Shown: piece after piece, positions 55,108-64,000 of the stretch | Position numbering within the stretch: position 1 is the stretch's first letter | Layout of the letters: the number at the start of each line of letters is the position of its first letter | Source: Turbatrix aceti | Taxonomy: Eukaryota; Nematoda; Chromadorea; Rhabditida; Panagrolaimidae | Length of the DNA: 64,000 nucleotides | Assembly: GCA_963969345.1 (NCBI GenBank) | Contig: OZ017769.1 | Coordinates: 10,109,725 to 10,173,724 of the forward strand | Direction: 5' to 3' | Notes under the pieces: model-generated | Told to the model about the DNA's origin: nothing | The model's input: the letters and a program-made list of their open reading frames with translations, nothing else | Database searches by the model: none | Translations under genes and position numbers: made by a program

Positions 55108-56711
55108 GATTGCAGAACAACGAAAAGTTCACCCAGTGGCAAGTTGAGCCTGAAAAAGTGCAAAATGTCAACGGATCTTCAAAAAATAATTCAAAACCGC
55201 AAATCAAGCACAAACAGCTCGCGTTAGATGTCAGGAGCATCCCCACGACTTATACAGCTTGAACAAACGAAAAACAAAAACACGGAAAGCAAAACCGAAG
55301 ATAAAAAGCAATAGAGGAAGAAAAGACAACTCAAAATTATAAAAACCGAGCCACGCATCGACAAATCCACCCTATTGGGCTGAAAATGATTCAACGAGCA
55401 TTCTCCGACACCAAGAATGCCAAATTGACTAATCCTAGGCCAAAAACGAAAGGAATAAGGACGAAAACAATCAAAACAGAAAAGAAAGAGCAAAAAACGA
55501 GCAAAGCTGCAGCATCAAGCGAAAACCAATTCGTACCGTAAAGACTCAACTTTTCGTGGTCGAGCGCAGGCGCGTGCGCACTTTTTATAATGACTTGCTT
55601 CTCGGGATTTTTGAACGTACGCTTACTTCTGACGGTTTTTCAGGGATAGGGTAGGGTTTTCAATTTAAAATTTTGTTATCCAGGGGTAGGGGATTGCATG
55701 ATGAAGCGGATATACTGCTTAAGATGCGGTGAATCCGGTGCAGGGAAGTTGAATGTTCAAAAGCCGTTTTTGTGATAGTTTTATAAAAATTTGCAGTGAT
55801 TACCGAATTTGCGATCAAACGATATAATTTTTAATTTTTCTGGTTTCCTTTACAGAGCTGTCATTTCTCTTTCCGACAGTTTTTATCACACAGTAGCAAT
55901 GGCATTTTTCACGCAAAAATGGTTTCACAGGAGTTAGTTACTGCTAAACTATTTGTAAATTTTAAGAAAATAGGGTTCCCCGAATTCTACGTCGATAAAC
56001 AGTTTTTTTTAACGCAGGTAATGCCGTTTTTGTGTCCTGCTGTCCAAAACTGGAAAAAAAACCGTGCACGTGACTTTGTCCCATCTTCGGAGCCGCAAAT
56101 TCTGTAAAACAAATTTAATCAAATGACGTCGAACAAACACTGTGTTATTTTATTTCATAAAATCTAAAATGTTTTTTTGATGCCCTGAACAAGCCGAGAA
56201 CACATCGTATCTGGCTATAAGCTTCGAACGAGTCCGTTATCAACAGTTATCAGCTAATTCAGGGGCTTGGATTCTGGAGACGGTTTGAAGCAACGAAATT
56301 GTCGGATGTCACGCAAGCACAATGGGCCATGCCTTAAAAATGCAGTTTTTAAACAATCAATGGGCTTTCCACCGACGAAAGGTGCCAGGAGGCTTCCCGA
56401 CTGTTCTATTGTAATGATTAAAAAAAAAACTTCGGATAATTTTTTTCAAATTTGAAAAATAAAAAAAAATACTAATGTCAAAATTGTCAAACAAAAAATT
56501 CTAAAAAAAACATTTTTATAATTTAAAAAGATGCTTCATCAAAAGCTGAGTCTAATTTCCAGTTCCTAACGCACCCTGTGCCTTCGAGGGACCCTTTTTT
56601 TCTCAACTTCCTGCCACAATCGAAAATTTGCATTCCCAAACATCAGAAATAATTTTTTGATATTGCTCTTTTGTTGTCGACTGACCATTCTGCCCCTTAC
56701 TAACCCCAAAG
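55108..56711. other. Intergenic region
   Basis: About 1.6 kb between the divergent RPS24 and 56712 genes. An A-rich stretch at 55130-55550 probably holds the RPS24 promoter. A 62-codon frame at 55919 and another at 56267 have no splice context, homology or codon bias, so I do not call them. Confidence 0.5.
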
Positions 56712-57470
56712 ATGGCTGTAAGTCTCTTTTGAATCCTTTCCGAGGACACAATTCTATTTTTTTGCAGCATTTCACGACCTTTTCGTACATGTCCTACTCC
56801 GAGTTGCAAGAGGCTTCTGCTCGACTCGTGGATGACTTTTCGGGGCACCATGGACCACTCCCGACCTGGGCAGTTCCCCTCGGAGAGCAGTCATCGGTCA
56901 GGGATATCGTAAGCCACATCGAGAGGACCGGGACGTGGTTTGACGAAGTCGCGGAGCCCCTGCCAGGCCGACCGAGTCCTCTGGTCGTCCACGACCGAAT
57001 GTGCGCGGTTCTGGGTCTGGCGGGGAGACTTCAGTGGCCAGTTTCCATCCGACAGCCTCCAGAAAAGCGTCGGGGTATGTTTTGGGTTTTGGAGGGAATT
57101 TTTTGATTTCTGTGAAGGGAAAAATTTAGAAATGAACCTGGAAGGCTACCGAGGCAGTGGCCGGTGCTGTTTTCGAGAATGCGCAGTTGCTGGAAGTGAA
57201 AATGAGACTGGTCTGGGATCCGAGGAATCCGCGGAGGATATTCCAGGCCCCAGCGCAAGTTTAAAGGAGGATCATCCCCTGCTGACCCGGGAGTACGCCA
57301 TCGGCCGAGCGCTCAGGAAACTCGTCAGGAGCAAACCACAGTCGCAGTTGACCGAGAATTCTGATGATCTCGTTCGGGAGCGCGCCGTCGTCAGACGGAA
57401 CAGGAAGAGAAAAAAGGCACTGAAAACCATGCTCCTACGAGTTCGCCACATTTTCCGGCAAAATAACTGA
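56712..57470 (+). CDS. Unrecognised 217-aa protein
   Basis: Exons 56712-56717 (ATG GCT only), 56768-57074 and 57130-57470 join in phase to 217 aa. The start reads MAHFTTFSYMSYSELQEASA, giving an extension of nine residues over the internal ATG at 56789. The N-terminal half is acidic and hydrophilic (SSVRDIVSHIERTGTWFDEV, RMCAVLGLAGRLQWPVSI). The C-terminal half is Arg/Lys-rich (ERAVVRRNRKRKKALKTMLL), suggesting a nuclear or nucleic-acid partner. No signal peptide or membrane segment is visible. I recognise no family. Confidence 0.6.
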
Positions 57471-57533
57471 AAAATTAAAAAACCGAGAAATTTATCAGGA
57501 AAAAAATTCACAGCAAACAAGGAAAGAAAAAAA

Positions 57534-58840
57534 TCACGCTTCGACACTGGTGGATTCTTCTTTCGCCTCATACGTTAGCGTAGGCCAGCCCATATTTTCG
57601 TGTTTCTTGAGGATGATTTCGATCTTGCGTGGAGCAACGATGACCCGGCTTTCAGCGGGTGAGATCTCGCCAAATAGATCGTACTCTGCTTCACTCACTT
57701 TTTCGCCGAAGCCATGCACGATCTTGGTCTTGAGCTTGAGGCCGTCCGACTGGAAGACGCTGTCCTCGCCGACGACGCCCCGGCAGTAGACGTTGACGTG
57801 GATGTACTCGCCGCGCGTGAACCAGTCCTGACGGATCTTGTCCGCGATGCGCTTTGCTTCCTTCCACTTGTGCTTGCCTCGCTCGCAGCCCGCTTGGTTG
57901 AGGAAAGCGTTGAAATCCGAGGTCTTGCGCTTACAGCACGACCAGTACTTCATGCCTTCGTGAAAGATTGCAACACCCGGGTGGTAGACGCAGGGAATCG
58001 CGTCGGTTTCGGGGCCATTGTAGGACTGAAAGTGAAAAAAAAGTACAAAATGATCAAATTTGTTGCCTCAAAGATGTAAAACAAGAAAAGCGGCCAAAAC
58101 CACCGAAAAAGAACTATTTTAAGCAAAAATTTTGAGCGTAACTTTCAAAGAAGTCATGCAGTAACAGTTTACGATATGCCAAAAGTTACATATAGTTTTA
58201 CGATTGGTAAAAAAACTCAACACGAAAAATTAAAAGTAACAAGTTTTTGGTAGAATCGTAAAAACTTTGGTTTTCAACACGAAAACTCCAACCCAGTTTT
58301 TTTGTTGAACACAACTTACCGCAGTGCACGAGCTGTGCTTGCACGAAGTTCCGACAGTAATCGACCCATCATCGACTTGTTTTTGTAACTCGGCTTCGCG
58401 ATATTGTTGAAGGGCAGCCGAAGCTTCGACCGTCATCTCAACCGGTAGCACGCAAAACTCGCAGACATCGGTTCGTTCCCTTTTTGCGGGTTTGTTGAGT
58501 CCGGGCCAAACGATGACTTCTTCCTCCTTTTCTGGTCTAATAACGGTCGAGGTTACGGGTTTGGGAATTTCGGCTGGCTTTTTGTTTGAATGTCTACCCT
58601 TGGCACAGCCCTTGTAGCTCAGCCATGTCGTAAAATCCGTGCTCTTCTTTTTACAACAACTCCACTGCTTGTAAGCGTCGTGAAAAATGGGCGTTCCTGG
58701 ATGATATTCACAGTCTTCTGAAAAAAACCACACTTTTCGAACAACATAAAACCTGGATATAAAACCTACTAACCGTCGGCATTCTTATCAGGATCAAACT
58801 TTTTACCACATCCAGTGTTGTAGCAGTTCACCTCGGTCAT
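57534..58840 (-). CDS. CHORDC1: CHORD-domain HSP90 co-chaperone (CHORDC1/morgana)
   Basis: Three exons (58840-58774, 58717-58320, 58025-57534) give 318 aa. Two zinc-binding CHORD domains are visible: residues 4-65 (NCYNTGCGKKFDPDKNAD, CEYHPGTPIFHDAYKQWSCC, GCAKGRH) and about 145-205 (CKHSSCTA, CVYHPGVAIFHEGMKYWSCC, GCERGKH). A CS domain follows (RQDWFTRGEYIHVNVYCRGV to KIEIILKKHENMGWPTL). The order CHORD-CHORD-CS is that of animal CHORDC1, which binds HSP90 and tunes ROCK and stress signalling. A perfect three-unit heat-shock element lies 105 bp upstream of the ATG. The next upstream gene is mitochondrial HSP10, on the same strand. Confidence 0.93.
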
Positions 58841-58944
58841 CCCTGAATTGATCGATTGTGAAGAAAAAATAACCGGAATGACAGGTGAGGACTGGGGAAA
58901 GAGACTTTTCGAGAGCGTTTTACTTCGCAGACGAGGAAAAAAAA

Positions 58945-58957
58945 GAAAATTCTAGAA
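58945..58957. promoter_or_regulatory. Heat-shock element (three GAA/TTC units) upstream of CHORDC1
   Basis: GAAaaTTCtaGAA matches the HSF1 consensus of alternating GAA and TTC units with 2-base spacing exactly. It lies 105 bp upstream of the CHORDC1 ATG. Confidence 0.7.
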
Positions 58958-58979
58958 AGAGCTAGACTATTTTTTTCGC

Positions 58980-58987
58980 TTCGAGAA
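58980..58987. promoter_or_regulatory. Second HSE-like site TTCgaGAA upstream of CHORDC1
   Basis: A two-unit TTCGAGAA site 23 bp beyond the three-unit element. The same octamer occurs upstream of the HSP10 gene at 59708. Confidence 0.5.
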
Positions 58988-59244
58988 CACTCAATCTTGC
59001 GTATTGATGGTTTTATTACTTTTTGATTTGTGAATTCGTCAGTTTTCACTTCTTTTGGGTTATTTGATTTCAATTTTGGTTTAAAGCTGTTCACACTTGT
59101 TCTTCAAATCCGGAAAAATTTATAGGCCCAATAAAAACTCGAATTATCGGTAAAAATGATTTATTTTGACCAAAAATTAAAAAAAAACAAGCCTAGCAAA
59201 CAACTACAACAAAAAAAACAACGAAAAACATTCAGGCGAAGTTC

Positions 59245-59574
59245 TTAGGCGAATTTTCCAACGATGTCGGCCTCACGGAAGATGTGGTATTCCGTATCTT
59301 GAACGGCAACTTTCATGCCGCCGAATTCAGGTAACAAAACGCGATCCCCGACTGCGAGGGAGATGGGGATGGTTTCGCCCTTTTCGTTGCGTCCACCCGG
59401 GCCGACGGCAACAACGGTGCCTTCGAGAACCTTGCCAACAGCCTTTTCGGGAAGCAAAAGTCCTCCCTTGGTCTTGGTTTCGGCAGCAGCGCGTTCAACG
59501 ACGACGCGATCGAAGAGTGGCTTGAAGTTCTTGAGAACGTCACCGCCTGCCTTGCGAACAGCTGAGAAGAACAT
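59245..59574 (-). CDS. HSPE1: Mitochondrial 10-kDa chaperonin (HSP10/CPN10)
   Basis: A single exon of 109 aa starting MFFSAVRKAGGDVLKNFKPL. The core reads LFDRVVVERAAAETKTKGGL, LLPEKAVGKVLEGTVVAVGPG, then VGDRVLLPEFGGMKV and the terminal EADIVGKF, matching the Cpn10 family over its full length, including the mobile-loop region (ETKTKGGLLLP). It forms the heptameric lid of the HSP60 folding chamber in the mitochondrial matrix; the N-terminus is amphipathic and could serve for import. No intron is present. Confidence 0.95.
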   Translation of the reverse strand: MFFSAVRKAGGDVLKNFKPLFDRVVVERAAAETKTKGGLLLPEKAVGKVLEGTVVAVGPGGRNEKGETIPISLAVGDRVLLPEFGGMKVAVQDTEYHIFREADIVGKFA

Positions 59575-59707
59575 CCTTGTTGTTGTTGTACGGAAAAAGT
59601 ACCTAAAAAGTCGAAAAATTACTTTAAAAAATGGATGAAAAAAAAATTGTACGTAAACAAAAAAACTGCAGATGATGAGAAAGATCCCATAAAAACGTCA
59701 ACGCAGG

Positions 59708-59715
59708 TTCGAGAA
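59708..59715. promoter_or_regulatory. HSE-like site TTCgaGAA upstream of HSP10
   Basis: TTCGAGAA 134 bp upstream of the HSP10 ATG, identical to the site at 58980-58987 near CHORDC1. It has only two of the three units that a strong HSE needs. Confidence 0.4.
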
Positions 59716-60059
59716 GGAATTTTTTTCGTGGTGAGATTACAAATGAGATAACAATTAGAAAAATGATTACTTTGTACCGTATTTGTGATATTGTTATTTC
59801 TTTTTACGATAGCAGTAATATTTTTTGTGTGCCGTGACGTAAATCGTTGTCTTATCGTGATTTTATCAGTTGCGCGCGCATTTTTGGAGTTCTGAGAAGA
59901 TTTTTTTACAGTAGGAACGTTATCAAAGTTTTCGTGGTGCTTCGAAGTGTTTTGTTACGATTTTTTTCATTTTCCGATCCTTTTTTCGTGTTTTTGTGCG
60001 TTTTTTTCGTGTTTCGGTCGTTTTTGTCGTGTTTATTGTTGTTTTTTTCTTTTTGCAGG

Positions 60060-61194
60060 ATGCCTCGACAAGTGGGGTTTCAAATCGATCGGACTCCGAG
60101 TCCGGTTTCTCGACAGCCTTTTCGTGAGTTTTTTTTACAACTGACTGCAATTCTTGATCGTTTTTTGTACCCTATTTAGCCCAAACCCCGAAATCAGCGC
60201 CCATTCTTCGTCCAAGCAAGCGTCTGAGGACTGCGTGCCAACCGGGACCTTCTGAGGTGCAGAAAAAGGTCAGGTACAACGACACACCGCTCTCGCCTTG
60301 CTCAATGATGAACCAACTCAGCGTTTCGACGGTGAGGCTTTTTTGTCTTTTTTAGGTGATGCCAATTTTGTTTTTTTAGGAGAATTCGACTGGAAAAACA
60401 CCTCCAACGACGAATGATACCAAGTTGAATCCGGTAAACGTGCGCATGAAGGAGGAAAGACATCGCAAAAGCATGGAACTGATCGTATCCTACAAAATTC
60501 AGAAATTGAGAAGTCAGAATCGTTCGTGTGATGGACGCGGACATCAGTCGCTGAGCTCAATATGCAATCAGTCGGATGAGTCTGCGGGTACACCGAAGTC
60601 TCGAAGAAGTGTTCAAAACATAGGTATGTGCTTTTTTGTTGGAGAAAATCAGGGATGGGTAAAATTTGTAGGTTTTTTTTTGTAGATGATTTTTTTTCTG
60701 TTTTTTTTTTCGTTTGTGAACGCATTTTTCTGAAACTTTTTTTATTCGCGAACAAAAAAAATAAAATTCTCGAATAGATAAAAACGCTGTTTATCCAAGT
60801 TTGAATAAAAATTCCTAAATATTTGTATGTTTTGAAAAAAAACAACGATTTAGCTTTTCTTTTTTGGTCAAAAATGTCAAAACCGGGTCAATTTTTAGGC
60901 ATTTGTGCTTCCGTACTTCGTCGATCTACCCGCCATCACTTTCCACCGATTGGCGTCAACGAGAAGGCCGTCTACTCTGTCGACAAGGATGGACGTGAGT
61001 TTTGGACCAATTTCACATTTTGTATGTTTTTTTTAAACTTTCAGTGCCGGTTTTCGTCGGAGTTTCAACGATTTCCAATTTGGGAACCTCAGATATGGTC
61101 GCGACCTTGCCTCGTCGAAGTCGGGGTTGGTTTATTTGATTCATTATTTTTGGTTTAAATTTCTGGCTCAATTTCAGAACGGGTTTATCGCTAA
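60060..61194 (+). CDS. Unrecognised basic 217-aa protein
   Basis: Exons 60060-60123, 60180-60331, 60380-60623, 60899-60994, 61045-61125 and 61178-61194 join in phase to 217 aa starting MPRQVGFQIDRTPSPVSRQP. It is rich in Ser, Arg and Pro with SP/TP sites (DRTPSPVS, LSPCSMM, SAGTPKSRRS), which suggests a phosphoprotein in the nucleus. There is one hydrophobic-to-polar stretch (LPVFVGVSTISNLGTSDMVA) but no signal peptide. An acceptor-like TTTTTGCAG ends 1 bp before the ATG, so the mRNA may be trans-spliced. I recognise no domain. Confidence 0.6.
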
Positions 61195-62133
61195 AAGCTG
61201 GCTTGTCAGACCGCGATATAACCCTGTTGTAAATCTGAACCGTTTTTGTCAACTAATCCCTTCGTTTCGTTCTCACCAGCATCGTCTTTCAACTTTTTCA
61301 TCCATGATCATCCGTCTCGTTGTTGTAAGTTTTGTTTCGTAAGAGGGGTTCAAAAGTGCCGCAATCCAAGCCGATGATGGATAGGATGAAATTTTGGCAC
61401 TCGTCTGCGCAGTGCGCGCAAGAAAAAGGATGCAGGTCTTTTGTTTACGCGTCAGCTTGTCTTACACAATTGAATCGGAAGCTGTAGCTGCTTGAGCGTG
61501 CGATAATGAGCTGCCAAAAAAGAAGAAGGGCATTTATTGTTGTTTCGTCGACCCGACCGCAGAAGGGGAGGCTGCGCATCATCTTTGGGTAACAAACGTC
61601 GCTCTAGAAAAGGTCAAGAAACCCCCCTCCCCCTATTTGGCAGCAAGCTGGACAGCTTAGCGGTCATTTTTCGTATTTGTTTGCCTTTTGGTTAGTTAGC
61701 TCTATTTCTTATTTATTTTCTTGGTGCCGTTCATTCAAAAGTTATCGAAAGCGCTCACCGCCACCTTGCAGAGCCCCGGCTCCGGCTCTGTATTGGCACT
61801 CACTTTAATGTGCTTCTTGACTGCTGGCTTGCTGCCTGAGCCTATTACGATAACTATTATAAGCCCCCCTCCCCCTTCCTCCCTCGTTTATGACATTGCA
61901 AGTTACCCAACAACTCAAAAACTTTAGCCCCAAAATTGAATTAGATATACACATGCCTGACAAATTGGGGTTCTCGTTTTGAAGAAAGAAAGGAGGGAAT
62001 TTGAATTCGTTAGTCGGGACCGCGCGGCGAAACTTTCTGCACTTATTATTTTTGTAAATGCCCTAGTAACAAACTAGTCTTTTGTTTTTCAACAAATTCA
62101 GAAAAGAAAACAATTTTTGTGTTTTTTTTTCAG
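61195..62133. other. Intergenic spacer
   Basis: About 940 bp, mixed composition, with several C-rich and purine-rich tracts. No exon is seen. It ends with a T-tract and CAG directly against the ATG at 62134, an apparent trans-splice acceptor or a cis intron end. Confidence 0.5.
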
Positions 62134-63989
62134 ATGGAGAAGAACCGAACTTCTCATTTTACACTTTTTGCAATTGTTATATTTTTCCTATTTGCAAGCC
62201 TAGCTGCTAACGTTATTTTTATTTGCAAATTATGGTCTCTGAATCAGGTAATCTGTTTTTTTTAATTTTAACAAAAATTAAAAAAACATAAATGATTTTT
62301 TTGCAGGAACTGGAAACTTACCGTAACGTATTTATTTTTCCTTCAAAAACTCCAAAGTCTCACGAATCTCTCGGTCTTCGTCGTTCTAAGCGTGACACAG
62401 CACGGCAGAGCCTCAATGGCGTCTACCTACCCCTTTTTACTCAAATTTCAGTAAGTTGGGGGCAAGGTGTTGCATGTCGTGTAAGTTACACGAGCTACAC
62501 GACGAAAATTCACTGATTTACATGTTTTTTTCCCTTGTTTTCAACTAATTTACATAAATTTTCGTCGTGTAGCTCGTGTAACTTACACGACATGCAACAC
62601 CTTGGTTGGGGGTGGTGGAAGGAGTTGGTTTTTGAGATGGTTTTTTTTGTGATTGCAGCCTGAATCTCTGGAACAACTTTGCGCTGGTCATTACGATACC
62701 CTTCCACATGCTTCAAATTCACCTGCTTCACTTCCGCAGCCGGCTGTGGTGCTTGAAAGCAATTCCGTCCTACCTGTAGTCCCGAGTTCCGAAGAAAATC
62801 GTACAAAATGGCGTCTCAAAAAAGGAAAATCCAAAGTCAAAAAGCCTCATCGTCATGAACAGCCGAAAAGTGAGTCAATGTCTTTGAGGAATCAAAGCGG
62901 ATTCGGTCAAAATTTGAAAAAAAAACTTTTGTTGAATGTGTGAAATTTTATTATTAAAGAATTAAAAAAAAATAGGTTTTTCTTCTATTTTTCTAAACAA
63001 AAATATTGTTTTTCTTTAGCAGAATAAAATTTAAATATTTTTTTTTTTGGATTTTGTGTCATATCTGACAAAAATTACCGCAAATTGTAGCCAACCGCCT
63101 ATTTTTTGCTTTCTTTCAAAGGACCGACCGAGCCCATGCCACATTTTCTCTTGCAGACTGCCAGCAAGGGCGCGTCGTGAAACTTGATCCCCGTCACCAG
63201 CTGGGATCCCGTGTTTTTCACCGGGGATCGGCAACTCGATCTGGCGACACGCTCTTCGTCACGGAATATCCCCTCAGCTACACGCTCTACCAGTACAACA
63301 TCTCGTCTGACGATTCTGAGGTCATGCACATGCTTCCGATGCCTTTCAAGGGTACCGAACAGGCCGTCTACCGTCGTCCCGATGGCAGTCATCTCTTTTT
63401 CTACCATGGACTCTACAACGATGGACTCGTGGCTTTTGACATCAAAAGCGACAAATCAACGGAGAAGAGCATCGATTTTGCACGCCGGCCGCTGTACAAG
63501 CATTCGTCCAGCGAGCTTGACTTCGACGTCGATGGCGGGCACCTTTTTGTGACCTATCGTGCCCGGACTTCGCCTTCGCCGGATCGAATTACGATTTCAA
63601 AGTTTCTCATTCCCAGCCTCAAAGAAGTCAGTCGGCATGAAATTCACGTGGATCCCAGGCACGGTGAGCTGGTCAATATTTTTGTCTCCTGCAACACGGT
63701 TTACACTTTGTTGCTGGATGGAAATCTGACCGTTGTTCCGATTTTTGACCTTCTGACTGCCCGTTATATTGCGAATTCTGCGTTGACTGCTTCGATTTCG
63801 ACTCTTGGCGGCAGCGGCGGTGACAATGAGCTGCCGGTTGTTCCTCCTGCTGCGGCCTCGTCACCTGATGATGCACTATGGAATAACGCAACGTCACCTC
63901 CTCCTTCCCTGTCACCTGTTAGCGTTCAGTACGACCAACATACCGACTCCATTAACACGTTCGAGCAAGGAAAAATCTATACGATGAAG
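62134..63989 (+). CDS. Type II membrane olfactomedin-domain protein (gliomedin/UNC-122-like), partial
   Basis: Exons 62134-62247, 62307-62450, 62659-62869 and 63157-63989 join in phase and continue beyond the window end (a GTAATA donor follows 63989). 434 codons are visible. The first exon holds a short cytosolic start (MEKNRTSHF) and one membrane segment (TLFAIVIFFLFASLAANVIF), as in a signal-anchor protein. A charged stalk with basic KKGKSKVKKPHRH follows. From exon 4 an olfactomedin domain is seen: FHRGSATRSGDTLFVTEYPL, the TLYQYNISS and FFYHGLYNDGLVAFDI strands, and the ELDFDVDGGHLFVTYRART stretch. Nematode UNC-122 and vertebrate gliomedin have this order with a collagen stretch; no collagen repeat is visible here so far. 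Confidence 0.7.
62463..62604. mobile_element. 142-bp hAT-like MITE/hairpin in an intron
   Basis: Arms of about 48 bp start CAAGGTGTTGCATGTCGTGT and mirror exactly on the right, around a loop of about 45 bp. The 8-bp flanks GTTGGGGG lie at 62455-62462 and 62605-62612. The insertion starts 12 nt after the GTAAG donor of the olfactomedin-gene intron. Confidence 0.85.
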
Positions 63990-64000
63990 GTAATACGTGG

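Noticed and set aside
55919..56107. A 62-codon frame in the RPS24/56712 spacer
   Set aside because: No splice signals or recognisable motif, and the codon use is unlike neighbouring genes.
61721..61927. A 68-codon frame before the olfactomedin gene
   Set aside because: It has no in-frame ATG at its start, no acceptor, and lies in C-rich non-coding sequence.

Overview
This is eukaryotic nuclear DNA, most likely from a nematode. Short introns (often 45-60 nt) end in T-rich TTTTCAG or TTTTTAG acceptors. Several genes have an acceptor-like AG a few bases before the first ATG, as expected if mRNAs receive a trans-spliced leader. There is a divergent pair of nematode-style chemoreceptors, and several genes have clear animal orthologues. 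Introns and spacers are AT-rich while exons are GC-rich. The species cannot be named from the sequence. Exon coordinates were worked out by hand from open frames, GT/AG sites and intron phase.

Left block, 1-30.6 kb, conserved genes: an Aster/GRAMD1 sterol-transfer protein with a probable internal promoter (+); two nearly identical tRNA-Ala genes with different anticodons (-); a START-domain lipid-binding protein (-); an unrecognised 588-aa protein with a C-terminal membrane segment (+); an unrecognised Pro- and RGG-rich nuclear-looking protein (+); the U2 snRNP factor HTATSF1/Tat-SF1 (+); and a complete MROH1 HEAT-repeat gene of 13 exons, about 1,804 aa (+).

Middle block, 30.6-53.3 kb, a fast-evolving accessory island rich in mobile elements: a 1.6-kb foldback element; a divergent pair of tiny secreted peptide genes with the same C-x3-C-x6-C-x3-C spacing; four secreted or surface C-type-lectin-like genes; two divergent seven-transmembrane chemoreceptor genes; several hAT-like MITEs with 8-bp target duplications; and a 7.4-kb THAP-transposase element with about 2-kb inverted repeats and TTAA flanks (Kolobok-like). 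A 410-bp MITE is inserted in its transposase. The large element ends about 30 bp upstream of the TATA box of a lectin-like gene.

Right block, 53.4-64 kb, conserved genes again: YEATS4/GAS41 (-), ribosomal protein eS24 (-), an unrecognised 217-aa protein (+), the HSP90 co-chaperone CHORDC1 (-), mitochondrial HSP10 (-), an unrecognised 217-aa basic protein (+), and the 5' part of a type II membrane olfactomedin-domain protein (+) that runs off the window. CHORDC1 and HSP10 both carry heat-shock-element-like sites upstream. The gene sets suggest housekeeping and lipid-transfer loci flanking an island of environment-facing genes (secreted peptides, lectin-like proteins, chemoreceptors) shaped by transposons.
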